A DNA stretch of 6,220 bases from an uncultured Granulicatella sp. Its GTDB lineage: Bacteria; Bacillota; Bacilli; Lactobacillales; Aerococcaceae. The position numbers and the translations under genes are program-made. The stretch spans positions 1 through 6,220 of the forward strand of contig CALIJD010000322.1 in NCBI GenBank assembly GCA_938017885.1, in the 5' to 3' direction. The notes under the pieces were generated by a model, which was given only the letters and a program-made list of their open reading frames with translations, made no database searches and was not told the DNA's origin. Numbering within the stretch: the first letter of the stretch is position 1; every line of letters begins with the position of its first letter. This document shows, piece by piece, positions 1-4,964 of this stretch.

Positions 1-123
1 TTGCCGTAAATCCCAAAAAGCTTCAAGACTTGGTGTTGTTGGTTTTTCTAACTCTAAAATCAAGATGGTCATAATAATTGCTAGAACAGCATCTGTCAAT
101 ACAATTAATCTGTCTTTCTTCAT
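1..123 (-). CDS. TMEM175/DUF1211 family membrane protein, N-terminal fragment
   Basis: This is the first 41 codons of a gene that runs off the left edge of the window. Translation from the ATG at 123-121 begins MKKDRLIVLTDAVLAIIMTI and continues as one hydrophobic segment ending LELEKP, then TPSLEAFWDLRQ. An Arg, then a Thr/Ser-Asp-Ala-Val pair, then a hydrophobic helix ending in Leu-Glu-Leu, is the first transmembrane helix of the TMEM175/DUF1211 family. Studied members are potassium-permeable channels whose motif is RxxxFSD; here it reads R5-LIV-L9-T10-D11, so Phe and Ser are replaced by Leu and Thr. The possible ribosome site, AAGGGG, lies 10 nt upstream, which is wide. A potassium channel role is inferred from family only. 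It lies downstream of the rpsI terminator and should be transcribed separately. Confidence 0.7.
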   Translation of the reverse strand, partial: MKKDRLIVLTDAVLAIIMTILILELEKPTTPSLEAFWDLRQ

Positions 124-422
124 CGGATTGCATCCCCTTTCTTTTTTGTAACATTCTATCTTATCGCATAATATTGGATATTCTTTCATAATCCGACTAC
201 AAACAAAAATAAACCAAAAAGTCTGTCCCTATTATGCTATATTTAACTCTAGAAGTATTCATCCATCTAATTAATAAATATATCATATTTCACAATAAAT
301 GAATACTATCAAAGATTCATCCCCTTTCACTTCATCATTTAGTGTTGCTTAGATTTATCAAAAACAACCAAATTTGTATTAATTTCAAGTATCACCTAGT
401 TACAAAAATTTGGGGTGAACAG
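124..422. other. AT-rich intergenic region between the rpsI terminator and the TMEM175-like gene
   Basis: I find no gene on either strand. It should hold the promoter and leader of the TMEM175-like gene, but no strong one is visible. The best candidate is weak: TTGATA (307-312, minus strand) and TATGAT (282-287) with a long 19-nt spacer. A 9-bp inverted repeat, AGTATTCAT at 254-262 and ATGAATACT at 299-307, flanks very AT-rich DNA and has no T-run after it. The 11-mer CATCCCCTTTC occurs at 131-141 and again at 318-328 with similar flanks. Confidence 0.6.
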
Positions 423-457
423 AAAAAGCATCCCGTATTTTTGATACGAAATGCTTT
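423..457 (-). terminator. Intrinsic terminator after rpsI
   Basis: On the minus strand a 13-bp stem (457-445 with 437-425, two G-T wobbles) encloses a 7-nt loop (444-438) and runs into five Ts at 427-423. It begins about 20 nt after the rpsI stop codon and closes the ribosomal-protein transcript. Read on the plus strand the hairpin is followed by TCAATAAG rather than a T-run, so it looks directional. Confidence 0.88.
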
Positions 458-476
458 CAATAAGTTTAAATAAGTT

Positions 477-869
477 TTAACGTTTACTAAATTGTGATGC
501 TTTACGAGCTTTTTTCAAGCCTGGTTTTTTACGTTCTTTCATACGTGGGTCACGTGTTAATAAGCCAGCAGCTTTTAACACTCCACGGAAGTCAGGGTCA
601 ACTGTTAATAATGCACGAGCGATTCCGTGACGGATAGCTCCTGATTGACCTGTGAATCCACCACCGTTAACGTTCACTAAAACGTCGTATGAACCTAAAG
701 TTTCAGTTAAGTTTAAAGGTTGTTTGATTACTTCGTGTAAGTAAGCAAATGGGATGTATTCTTCGATTGATTTTTTGTTAATTGTAATGTTTCCTGTCCC
801 TGGTACTAAGATAACACGGGCAGTTGAGTTTTTACGGCGTCCAGTGCCGCGGTATTGTGCTTGAGCCAA
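477..869 (-). CDS. rpsI: 30S ribosomal protein S9
   Basis: S9 is a protein of the head of the small ribosomal subunit; its C-terminal tail reaches into the P site and touches the tRNA anticodon stem. The product is 130 residues, the usual bacterial length. It shows the S9 pattern: [14 protein letters not shown] at residues 6-19, [20 protein letters not shown] around 67-86, and the basic C-terminus with [11 protein letters not shown] and the final SQFSKR. The start is TTG at 869-867, chosen because AGGAGG (878-883) sits 8 nt before it and S9 homologues begin at this point. The rplM stop TAA (885-883) overlaps that ribosome-binding site and the two genes are 13 nt apart, so translation is probably coupled, as in the conserved rplM-rpsI pair. 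Confidence 0.97.
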   Translation of the reverse strand: MAQAQYRGTGRRKNSTARVILVPGTGNITINKKSIEEYIPFAYLHEVIKQPLNLTETLGSYDVLVNVNGGGFTGQSGAIRHGIARALLTVDPDFRGVLKAAGLLTRDPRMKERKKPGLKKARKASQFSKR

Positions 870-877
870 TGCTTTTT

Positions 878-884
878 CCTCCTT
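878..884 (-). promoter_or_regulatory. rpsI ribosome-binding site, overlapping the rplM stop
   Basis: AAGGAGG (884-878) lies 8 nt before the rpsI TTG codon. It fixes this non-ATG start, since no in-frame ATG lies nearby. Its first bases belong to the rplM stop codon TAA, which suggests that ribosomes ending rplM can restart on rpsI. Confidence 0.85.
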
Positions 885-1326
885 AGATTAGTGATTGGAT
901 GTCTACTGCTACTGGTTGTTGTGCAGCATGTGGATGTTCAGCTCCACCGTAAACATGTAATTTAGTAAATTGACGACGACCTAATGAGTTCTTAGGTAAC
1001 ATGCCTTTGATTGATAATTCAACTAATTTACGAGAGTTGTTAGCACGTAATTCACCAGCTGTACGAGCAGTCAATCCACCAGGGTGGTTTGAGTGGTGAT
1101 AGTAAACTTTATCAGTTGCTTTTTTACCTGTTAAGGCAACTTTGTCAGCGTTGATGATGATTACGAAATCACCTGTATCAACGTTAGGTGTAAATGTTGG
1201 TTTGTTTTTTCCACGTAAAATGCTTGCTGCAACAGCTGAAAGACGTCCTAATGGCACATCAGTAGCGTCGATAACAACCCAGTTACGTTCTGTAGTGCTA
1301 GCTTTTGCCATGTATGTTGTACGCAC
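883..1326 (-). CDS. rplM: 50S ribosomal protein L13
   Basis: L13 is an early-assembling protein of the large ribosomal subunit that binds 23S rRNA. The chosen product is 147 residues, the usual length in Lactobacillales, and starts MRTTYMAK. Family hallmarks are [14 protein letters not shown] (about 17-30), [19 protein letters not shown] (about 37-55), the [11 protein letters not shown] segment, [13 protein letters not shown] and the C-terminal [14 protein letters not shown]. The start is GTG at 1326-1324, because GGAGG (1335-1339) lies 8 nt upstream and the sequence after it matches the usual L13 N-terminus. A longer reading from TTG at 1341 would begin inside that ribosome site, and the internal ATG five codons later would cut off conserved residues. 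It follows rplT at a distance of 86 nt, which contains a candidate L13 leader, and precedes rpsI. Confidence 0.97.
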   Translation of the reverse strand: MRTTYMAKASTTERNWVVIDATDVPLGRLSAVAASILRGKNKPTFTPNVDTGDFVIIINADKVALTGKKATDKVYYHHSNHPGGLTARTAGELRANNSRKLVELSIKGMLPKNSLGRRQFTKLHVYGGAEHPHAAQQPVAVDIQSLI

Positions 1327-1334
1327 GATTGTTT

Positions 1335-1339
1335 CCTCC
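1335..1339 (-). promoter_or_regulatory. rplM ribosome-binding site deciding a GTG start
   Basis: GGAGG lies 8 nt before the GTG codon at 1326-1324. The spacing selects GTG over the upstream TTG (1341-1339), which overlaps this site, and over the downstream ATG that begins MAKASTT, which would be 23 nt from it. Confidence 0.8.
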
Positions 1340-1360
1340 AATTTCTTTCTTGGTATTCTT

Positions 1361-1389
1361 CACATTGAGTTTAACGGGGCTCAAATGTG
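1361..1389 (-). promoter_or_regulatory. Candidate L13 leader hairpin upstream of rplM
   Basis: On the minus strand CACATTTGAG (1389-1380) pairs with CTCAATGTG (1369-1361): nine base pairs with one bulged T, closing a 10-nt loop that starts CCCCG. It is followed by AAGAATACCA and, 22 nt below the stem, by the rplM ribosome site. Several Firmicutes carry a cis-acting RNA called the L13 leader before rplM-rpsI, thought to be bound by L13 for feedback control. The hairpin, its CCCCG loop and its position fit my recollection of that element, but I could not run a covariance model. The hairpin has no T-run after it, so it is not a terminator; control at translation or stability is more likely. Confidence 0.6.
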
Positions 1390-1394
1390 GATCT

Positions 1395-1424
1395 ATTATC
1401 TAGAAAATAAAATTATTTTGCTAA
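1395..1424 (-). promoter_or_regulatory. Possible internal promoter for rplM-rpsI
   Basis: On the minus strand a -10 like box GATAAT (1400-1395, five of six consensus bases) lies 18 nt after TTAGCA (1424-1419, four of six), spanning the end of rplT. Its start point would fall near 1388, at the foot of the leader hairpin, so a transcript would begin with the L13-like leader. In AT-rich DNA such matches are common, so this is only a candidate. Confidence 0.35.
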
Positions 1425-1772
1425 TGCTTCTTTAGCTTTGTCTGCTAATACTGTGAAAGCAGCTGCATCGTTAACTGCTAAGTCAGCTAACATTTTGCGG
1501 TTCATTTCGATACCAGCTAATTTTAAGCCGTGCATTAATTTGCTGTAGCTTAATCCGTTTAAACGAGCTGCCGCATTGATACGTGCGATCCATAATTTAC
1601 GGAAGTCACGTTTCTTTTGACGACGGTCACGGTAAGCATACATATATGATTTCATGACTGCTTGTTTAGCTGTTTTAAATAATTTTGATTTCGCTCCGTA
1701 GTAACCTTTAGCTAATTTTAAAACGCGGTTACGACGACGACGAGTAACTGTTCCACCTTTAACACGTGGCAT
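1413..1772 (-). CDS. rplT: 50S ribosomal protein L20
   Basis: L20 binds 23S rRNA early and is needed for large-subunit assembly. In Firmicutes it is also the repressor of the infC operon, acting on the leader RNA. The product is 119 residues, the standard length. It has the basic N-terminal extension ([19 protein letters not shown]) and the globular part with [34 protein letters not shown], and [15 protein letters not shown]. The ATG at 1772-1770 has AGGAGG (1781-1786) 8 nt upstream. It lies 68 nt after rpmI in the conserved order infC-rpmI-rplT. That gap holds two small hairpins with five-bp stems (1830-1848 and 1795-1810) and no T-run, so nothing there ends the transcript. No terminator follows rplT before the L13-like leader. 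Confidence 0.97.
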   Translation of the reverse strand: MPRVKGGTVTRRRRNRVLKLAKGYYGAKSKLFKTAKQAVMKSYMYAYRDRRQKKRDFRKLWIARINAAARLNGLSYSKLMHGLKLAGIEMNRKMLADLAVNDAAAFTVLADKAKEALAK

Positions 1773-1840
1773 AATTAATTCCTCCTTGGTCTATCAGTCT
1801 CTTGCGACTGGCTTGAAAATGTAATAGTTTGCGTGCTGAA

Positions 1841-2041
1841 TTAACGCATTTGACTTAATTGTTGTTTAATACGTTTGATGTCAGTAGCGTGAACCATTGT
1901 TTGTTTACGCAAGTGACGACGTTGTTTTTTAGTTTTGCCATGGAAACGGTGGCTTGTGAAGGCTTGAGAACGTTTTAATCCTCCACCACCTGTACGTTTG
2001 AAACGTTTAGCTGAACCACGGTGTGTTTTTTGTTTTGGCAT
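1841..2041 (-). CDS. rpmI: 50S ribosomal protein L35
   Basis: L35 is a small basic protein of the large subunit. The product is 66 residues, typical for the family, and starts [18 protein letters not shown]. It keeps the family core [11 protein letters not shown], then [23 protein letters not shown] across residues 23-45. The ATG at 2041-2039 has AGGAGG (2050-2055) 8 nt upstream. It lies 23 nt after the infC stop and is cotranscribed with infC and rplT. The stop codon is inside a weak hairpin (1830-1848, five-bp stem, nine-nt loop), probably of no consequence. Confidence 0.96.
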   Translation of the reverse strand: MPKQKTHRGSAKRFKRTGGGGLKRSQAFTSHRFHGKTKKQRRHLRKQTMVHATDIKRIKQQLSQMR

Positions 2042-2064
2042 GAGACTTTCCTCCTGTTACTTTT

Positions 2065-2583
2065 TTACTTATCATTCTTAGGTGCTAACATCAAGAACAT
2101 GCTTCGTCCGTCCATTTTAGCCTTTTGTTCAACTGTCGCGATTTCAGAAACTTGTTCTGCTAAACGCTCGAGAACTTTTTGGCCAATCTCTTTATGAGTA
2201 ATGGCACGACCTTTGAAGCGAATGCTTGCTTTGACTTTATCACCTTTTTCAAGGAACTTGATCGCTGCTTTTAACTTCGTATTAAAGTCGTTCTCATCAA
2301 TCGTAGGGCTTAGACGCACTTCTTTGATATTGATGACTTTTTGGTTTTTGCGAGCTTCTCGTTCTTTTTTCTGCTGTTCAAAACGATATTTACCATAATC
2401 CATGATTCTGGCAACTGGTGGTTTTGCGTTTGGCGAAACTAATACTAGATCAAGTCCAGCTTGTTCTGCTAAACGTAAAGCATCGTTTTTCGTTTGAACA
2501 CCAATTTGTTCACCGTTATTGTCAATAACACGTAACTCACGAGCGCGAATTCCATCATTGACCATCATATCTTTTGCTATGAT
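2065..2583 (-). CDS. infC: Translation initiation factor IF-3, non-AUG start
   Basis: IF3 binds the 30S subunit, prevents premature joining of the 50S subunit and rejects wrong initiator tRNAs and start codons. The product is 172 residues, the family's usual size. The N-terminal domain has [15 protein letters not shown] (4-18) and the conserved [17 protein letters not shown] (55-71); a lysine/glutamate-rich linker (about 72-85) leads to the C-terminal domain with [10 protein letters not shown] (87-96), [18 protein letters not shown] (109-126) and the ending [17 protein letters not shown]. The start is placed at ATC (2583-2581), directly followed by ATA (2580-2578); GGAGG (2589-2593) is 5 nt from ATC and 8 nt from ATA, so either may be used. 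The first ATG, at KDMM, is 20 nt from it and would remove conserved residues. A rare AUU/AUC/AUA start is the well-known basis of IF3 autoregulation. The frame stays open upstream through the leader, but that part is leader RNA. Confidence 0.95.
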   Translation of the reverse strand: MIAKDMMVNDGIRARELRVIDNNGEQIGVQTKNDALRLAEQAGLDLVLVSPNAKPPVARIMDYGKYRFEQQKKEREARKNQKVINIKEVRLSPTIDENDFNTKLKAAIKFLEKGDKVKASIRFKGRAITHKEIGQKVLERLAEQVSEIATVEQKAKMDGRSMFLMLAPKNDK

Positions 2584-2593
2584 ATTCACCTCC
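2584..2593 (-). promoter_or_regulatory. infC ribosome-binding site before AUC/AUA
   Basis: GGAGGTGA (2593-2586) matches the 16S rRNA anti-Shine-Dalgarno for eight bases, unusually strong, and is followed by AT then ATC ATA. No ATG, GTG or TTG lies at a usable distance, so initiation on AUC or AUA is the only reading that keeps the conserved IF3 N-terminus. Confidence 0.8.
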
Positions 2594-2617
2594 AAGAAAT
2601 TTTGAGAGAAAAAAAGC

Positions 2618-2653
2618 AAAAAAGCAACGGAAGTAATAGAATACTCCCGCTGC
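2618..2653 (-). terminator. Attenuator terminator in the infC leader
   Basis: On the minus strand a 12-bp stem (2653-2642 with 2635-2624, two G-T wobbles) encloses the 6-nt loop TTCTAT and is followed by six Ts (2623-2618), then GC and seven more Ts. It lies only 25 nt before the infC ribosome-binding site and within the leader, so it must be conditional: read-through is needed to express the operon. Confidence 0.88.
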
Positions 2654-2752
2654 CAATGTCTTTTTAAAACTTGAACATTTCCTATCAGCCCAAGGACCCT
2701 TGTCAACTTAGGCGAGAAGCGGGATGCTTCTGCTTGTTTTCTCAACTCCAAT

Positions 2753-2781
2753 AGTCTACCAAATAATAGAGAATCTGTCAA
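2753..2781 (-). promoter_or_regulatory. Proximal promoter P2 of the infC operon
   Basis: On the minus strand a perfect -35 box TTGACA (2781-2776), a 17-nt spacer and a -10 box TAGACT (2758-2753, four of six) are spaced as for the housekeeping sigma factor. The start point would be near 2747-2746, just before the first leader hairpin, which agrees with a 5' end designed for the L20 leader. Confidence 0.68.
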
Positions 2782-2823
2782 CACATATCCCCTTACAGGT
2801 AGCTATTAAATTTTCCTTTTAGT

Positions 2824-2852
2824 AGAATACCGTATTCCCTCTAATTCGTCAA
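2824..2852 (-). promoter_or_regulatory. Distal promoter P1 of the infC operon
   Basis: On the minus strand TTGACG (2852-2847, five of six) and TATTCT (2829-2824, four of six) are separated by 17 nt. It lies 71 nt upstream of P2 with the same spacing. Its transcript would start near 2817 and still pass through the whole attenuator. Confidence 0.52.
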
Positions 2853-2895
2853 CCAATCTACTCTATTTGGAGTGAAATTCACCCCCGTATTCATC

Positions 2896-4845
2896 CTATT
2901 TTGAATATTCCTCAAACCAGTCGGTAATAGCTTTTAGACGTTCTTGACGTAGATTTGGGAATCCTGAACGAGAGAGCCCGTGACTAGACTGAGGGAAGAG
3001 AATCATTTTTGTAGGCACATTGTTTTTACGCATGGCCATATACATTTGCTCCCCTTGCTCTTGTGGGCAACGTAAGTCACTTTGTCCGTGTAAGACAAGT
3101 AATGGCGTTTTTGAGTTTTTGGCATGAGCCACTGGTGACATTTCCCATAGGCGTTGTGGATTGTGAATGTCATCAAGCAATTGTTTTTCCACGAAGAATG
3201 GTCCAATGTCGCTTGTGCCGTAGAAGCTAATCCAGTTGCTGATAGAACGTTGTGTGACGGCGGCACGGAAGCGCCTCGTATGCGTTACAATCCAGTTTGT
3301 CATGAATCCACCATAACTTCCTCCAGCAACGTATAATTGGTCCTCATCAACTTCAGGATGTGTTTCTAAGATATAGTCTACCCCCATCATTAAGTCGTCA
3401 AAATCGTGGTTCCCGTAGTCGCCAAGAATACTCTTCACGAAGTTTTGTCCGTAAGTGTTACTTCCGCGAGGGTTAATCATAATCACGCCGTATCCTTTTG
3501 CTGCGAGGGCTTGCATTTCATGGAAGAAACTTTCGCCGTATGCCACTTGTGGTCCACCGTGAACATAGAGAATCGCCGCATGTTTGTCTTTCTTTTCGAC
3601 TGGTGGCATATACCATCCGTGGATATCCCAGTTATCGTAACCTTTATACGTAAAGCGTTCAGGCGTTGTAACGATATGTTCCGCTAAGTATGCTTCATTT
3701 GGATTATAAAGGTTTGTAATTTCTCCAGTGGTTAAATCTAATTTTGCTAACGCGCTAGGAAGTGTTGTCGTTGAATAAGTGATGACGAGTTCTTTTTCAG
3801 TGATGATTTTAGCTCCTGTAATATGAACCTCTTTATCAAAAAGAACTTCATTTCTTCCATCTAAGAAGAGACGGTATAAGACGATTTTTCCTTCCACACT
3901 CGCGCTAACGAGGAAGCTTTCCTCATCCATCCATTGAGGTTCAACTCCAGTAACTGATTGTTGGAAGTCAGCAACTAGCCAGTCTCCCCATTCCACATCT
4001 AATCCAGACGTTAAATTTAAAATACTTCCTTCTGTACCTGGTTGACCTTCTTTATTGAATACGATGTCTACTTGTGTAACAAATCCGTGTTCCCCTGAAT
4101 TATAAGCTAAAACCACTCCTTCTTTTGAATCCAACAAATAGCGGTAAGATTCATCTGTTTCAGCTTCAAGAATTGGATGAATATCCCCAGTGGCCACATC
4201 CACATAACAAGCCTCTGCACTATCTAATGTCCAACGAATATTGGATAAATCACGGTCTACAACAAGGCTTCCGCCATCATGTAATACATCTCTGAAGAAT
4301 ATAGACTCTTCCGTTTCAAAAAGTGTCTTCACTTCTTTAGTGGCTACTTCTACCTGTTTAATTTGGGTTGTTTCTTTATTCGGTAAGAAGCTTCCACCAT
4401 CGAATCGATACGTTGTTTTTTCAACGATGATTGGTTGAGGGAATTCTTCTTTCTTTTCTTCTTCATCCGCTTTAGTCGTTTGATAATAAATTGACTGACT
4501 ATCCTTTCCCCAAACATATACAGAGACGCCTTTTTTCTCCTGCGTTAGAGCGATGGCTTTCCCACCTGTTACAGCTTGAACTTTCAATTGAGGAGTTTTA
4601 TCTTCTCCTTCATTACTAACAAAACTAATCCACTTTCCATCCGGTGATACTTGAAGCGATGAATTGACCGTCCCATCATCTCCATAAGCTACATTTCCTT
4701 CGTTGGTATACTTATAAATAGCTGTTTCATAAGTATTCTTCTTTTCATTCATCTTCGTTTCTGTAAAGAAGATGTCCTCTCCAGCCACGACCGGTTGAGC
4801 TACATTTTTTAATTCAAATAAATCTTTTTGTTCAATTTTCTTCAT
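2896..4845 (-). CDS. S9 family serine peptidase (acylaminoacyl-peptidase/YuxL-like)
   Basis: This is a prolyl-oligopeptidase-clan serine peptidase that would cleave short peptides or N-blocked amino acids in the cytoplasm; the exact substrate cannot be told from sequence. The product is 649 residues with no signal peptide or membrane segment. Residues 1 to about 400 are a beta-propeller region with repeats such as LQVSPDGKWISFVS. Residues from about 405 form the alpha/beta-hydrolase domain, with HGGP (429-432, oxyanion region), the nucleophile motif GGSYGG (Ser510), HGQSDLRCP (Asp590) and SSHGLSRSG (His622), so the catalytic triad is complete. The start is ATG at 4845-4843, since AAGGAGTG (4858-4851) lies upstream with 7 nt after AGGAG; a reading 22 codons longer begins without a ribosome site and crosses the predicted promoter. 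It stands between a terminator and the infC promoters, so it is probably transcribed alone. No clear terminator follows it, so some read-through into the infC leader is possible. Confidence 0.93.
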   Translation of the reverse strand: MKKIEQKDLFELKNVAQPVVAGEDIFFTETKMNEKKNTYETAIYKYTNEGNVAYGDDGTVNSSLQVSPDGKWISFVSNEGEDKTPQLKVQAVTGGKAIALTQEKKGVSVYVWGKDSQSIYYQTTKADEEEKKEEFPQPIIVEKTTYRFDGGSFLPNKETTQIKQVEVATKEVKTLFETEESIFFRDVLHDGGSLVVDRDLSNIRWTLDSAEACYVDVATGDIHPILEAETDESYRYLLDSKEGVVLAYNSGEHGFVTQVDIVFNKEGQPGTEGSILNLTSGLDVEWGDWLVADFQQSVTGVEPQWMDEESFLVSASVEGKIVLYRLFLDGRNEVLFDKEVHITGAKIITEKELVITYSTTTLPSALAKLDLTTGEITNLYNPNEAYLAEHIVTTPERFTYKGYDNWDIHGWYMPPVEKKDKHAAILYVHGGPQVAYGESFFHEMQALAAKGYGVIMINPRGSNTYGQNFVKSILGDYGNHDFDDLMMGVDYILETHPEVDEDQLYVAGGSYGGFMTNWIVTHTRRFRAAVTQRSISNWISFYGTSDIGPFFVEKQLLDDIHNPQRLWEMSPVAHAKNSKTPLLVLHGQSDLRCPQEQGEQMYMAMRKNNVPTKMILFPQSSHGLSRSGFPNLRQERLKAITDWFEEYSK

Positions 4846-4876
4846 AATATCACTCCTTTTGCGCGTGTACTCTTTC

Positions 4877-4905
4877 AGTCTACTCTTATAAAGAGAGTTT
4901 TGCAA
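4877..4905 (-). promoter_or_regulatory. Likely promoter of the S9 peptidase gene
   Basis: On the minus strand TTGCAA (4905-4900, four of six) and TAGACT (4882-4877, four of six) are 17 nt apart, giving a start point near 4870 and a 5' leader of about 25 nt. The -10 box is the same as that of infC P2. The spacer contains a perfect inverted repeat, CTCTT-TAT-AAGAG (4895-4883), which might be an operator or chance. The region lies directly after the terminator of the upstream gene. Confidence 0.45.
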
Positions 4906-4913
4906 CGGCAAAC

Positions 4914-4949
4914 AAAAAGCGTGAGACTATCTTTTCTAGTCTCACGCTT
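4914..4949 (-). terminator. Intrinsic terminator after the LPXTG surface protein gene
   Basis: On the minus strand a perfect 13-bp stem (4949-4937 with 4929-4917) with a 7-nt loop runs into Ts (the last two stem bases plus three more, 4918-4914). It begins 15 nt after the stop codon of the surface-protein gene and separates it from the peptidase gene. Confidence 0.92.
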
Positions 4950-4964
4950 CATTTGATTGATTGG

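Larger units (their letters stand above)
2584..2747 (-). promoter_or_regulatory. L20-type leader of the infC operon
   Basis: The roughly 164-nt region between the proximal promoter and infC shows the parts of the Firmicutes L20 leader. First is a hairpin with stem AGAAGC/GCTTCT and loop ATCCC (2731-2715), then a small hairpin CAAG/CTTG (2702-2691), then an A-rich linker and an intrinsic terminator (2653-2618) ahead of the infC ribosome site. Seven bases of the first hairpin, TCCCGCT (2724-2718), are perfectly complementary to AGCGGGA (2651-2645) in the ascending arm of the terminator, so pairing between them would form an antiterminator. In Bacillus subtilis L20 binding to such a leader favours termination; that the same holds here is inferred from the shared layout. 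Confidence 0.85.

Noticed and set aside
254..307. 9-bp inverted repeat with arms at 254-262 and 299-307 as a terminator or attachment site
   Set aside because: The arms are 36 nt apart in very AT-rich DNA, with no T-run and no recombinase gene nearby; it is noted only as part of the intergenic region.
1142..1435. Plus-strand reading frame across rplM and its leader
   Set aside because: It lies opposite a conserved ribosomal-protein gene, has no ribosome site and resembles no known protein to me.
2065..2784. A longer infC of 239 residues from GTG at 2784
   Set aside because: The extra 67 codons cover the P2 promoter and the L20 leader with its terminator and have no IF3 homology; the conserved protein begins at ATC/ATA 2583-2578 behind GGAGGTGA.
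2869..2885. Hairpin GGGGTGA/TCACTCC after the peptidase stop as a terminator
   Set aside because: The stem is seven pairs with a three-base loop and no T-run follows it, so it does not look like an intrinsic terminator.
3003..3687. Reading frames in other frames of the peptidase gene (3003-3266 minus, 3154-3336 plus, 3406-3687 plus)
   Set aside because: All are embedded in the well-conserved hydrolase domain and have no start signals of their own.
4846..4911. A peptidase start 22 codons upstream at 4911
   Set aside because: No ribosome-binding site precedes it, it would cross the likely promoter, and the ATG at 4845 has AAGGAGTG at good spacing.
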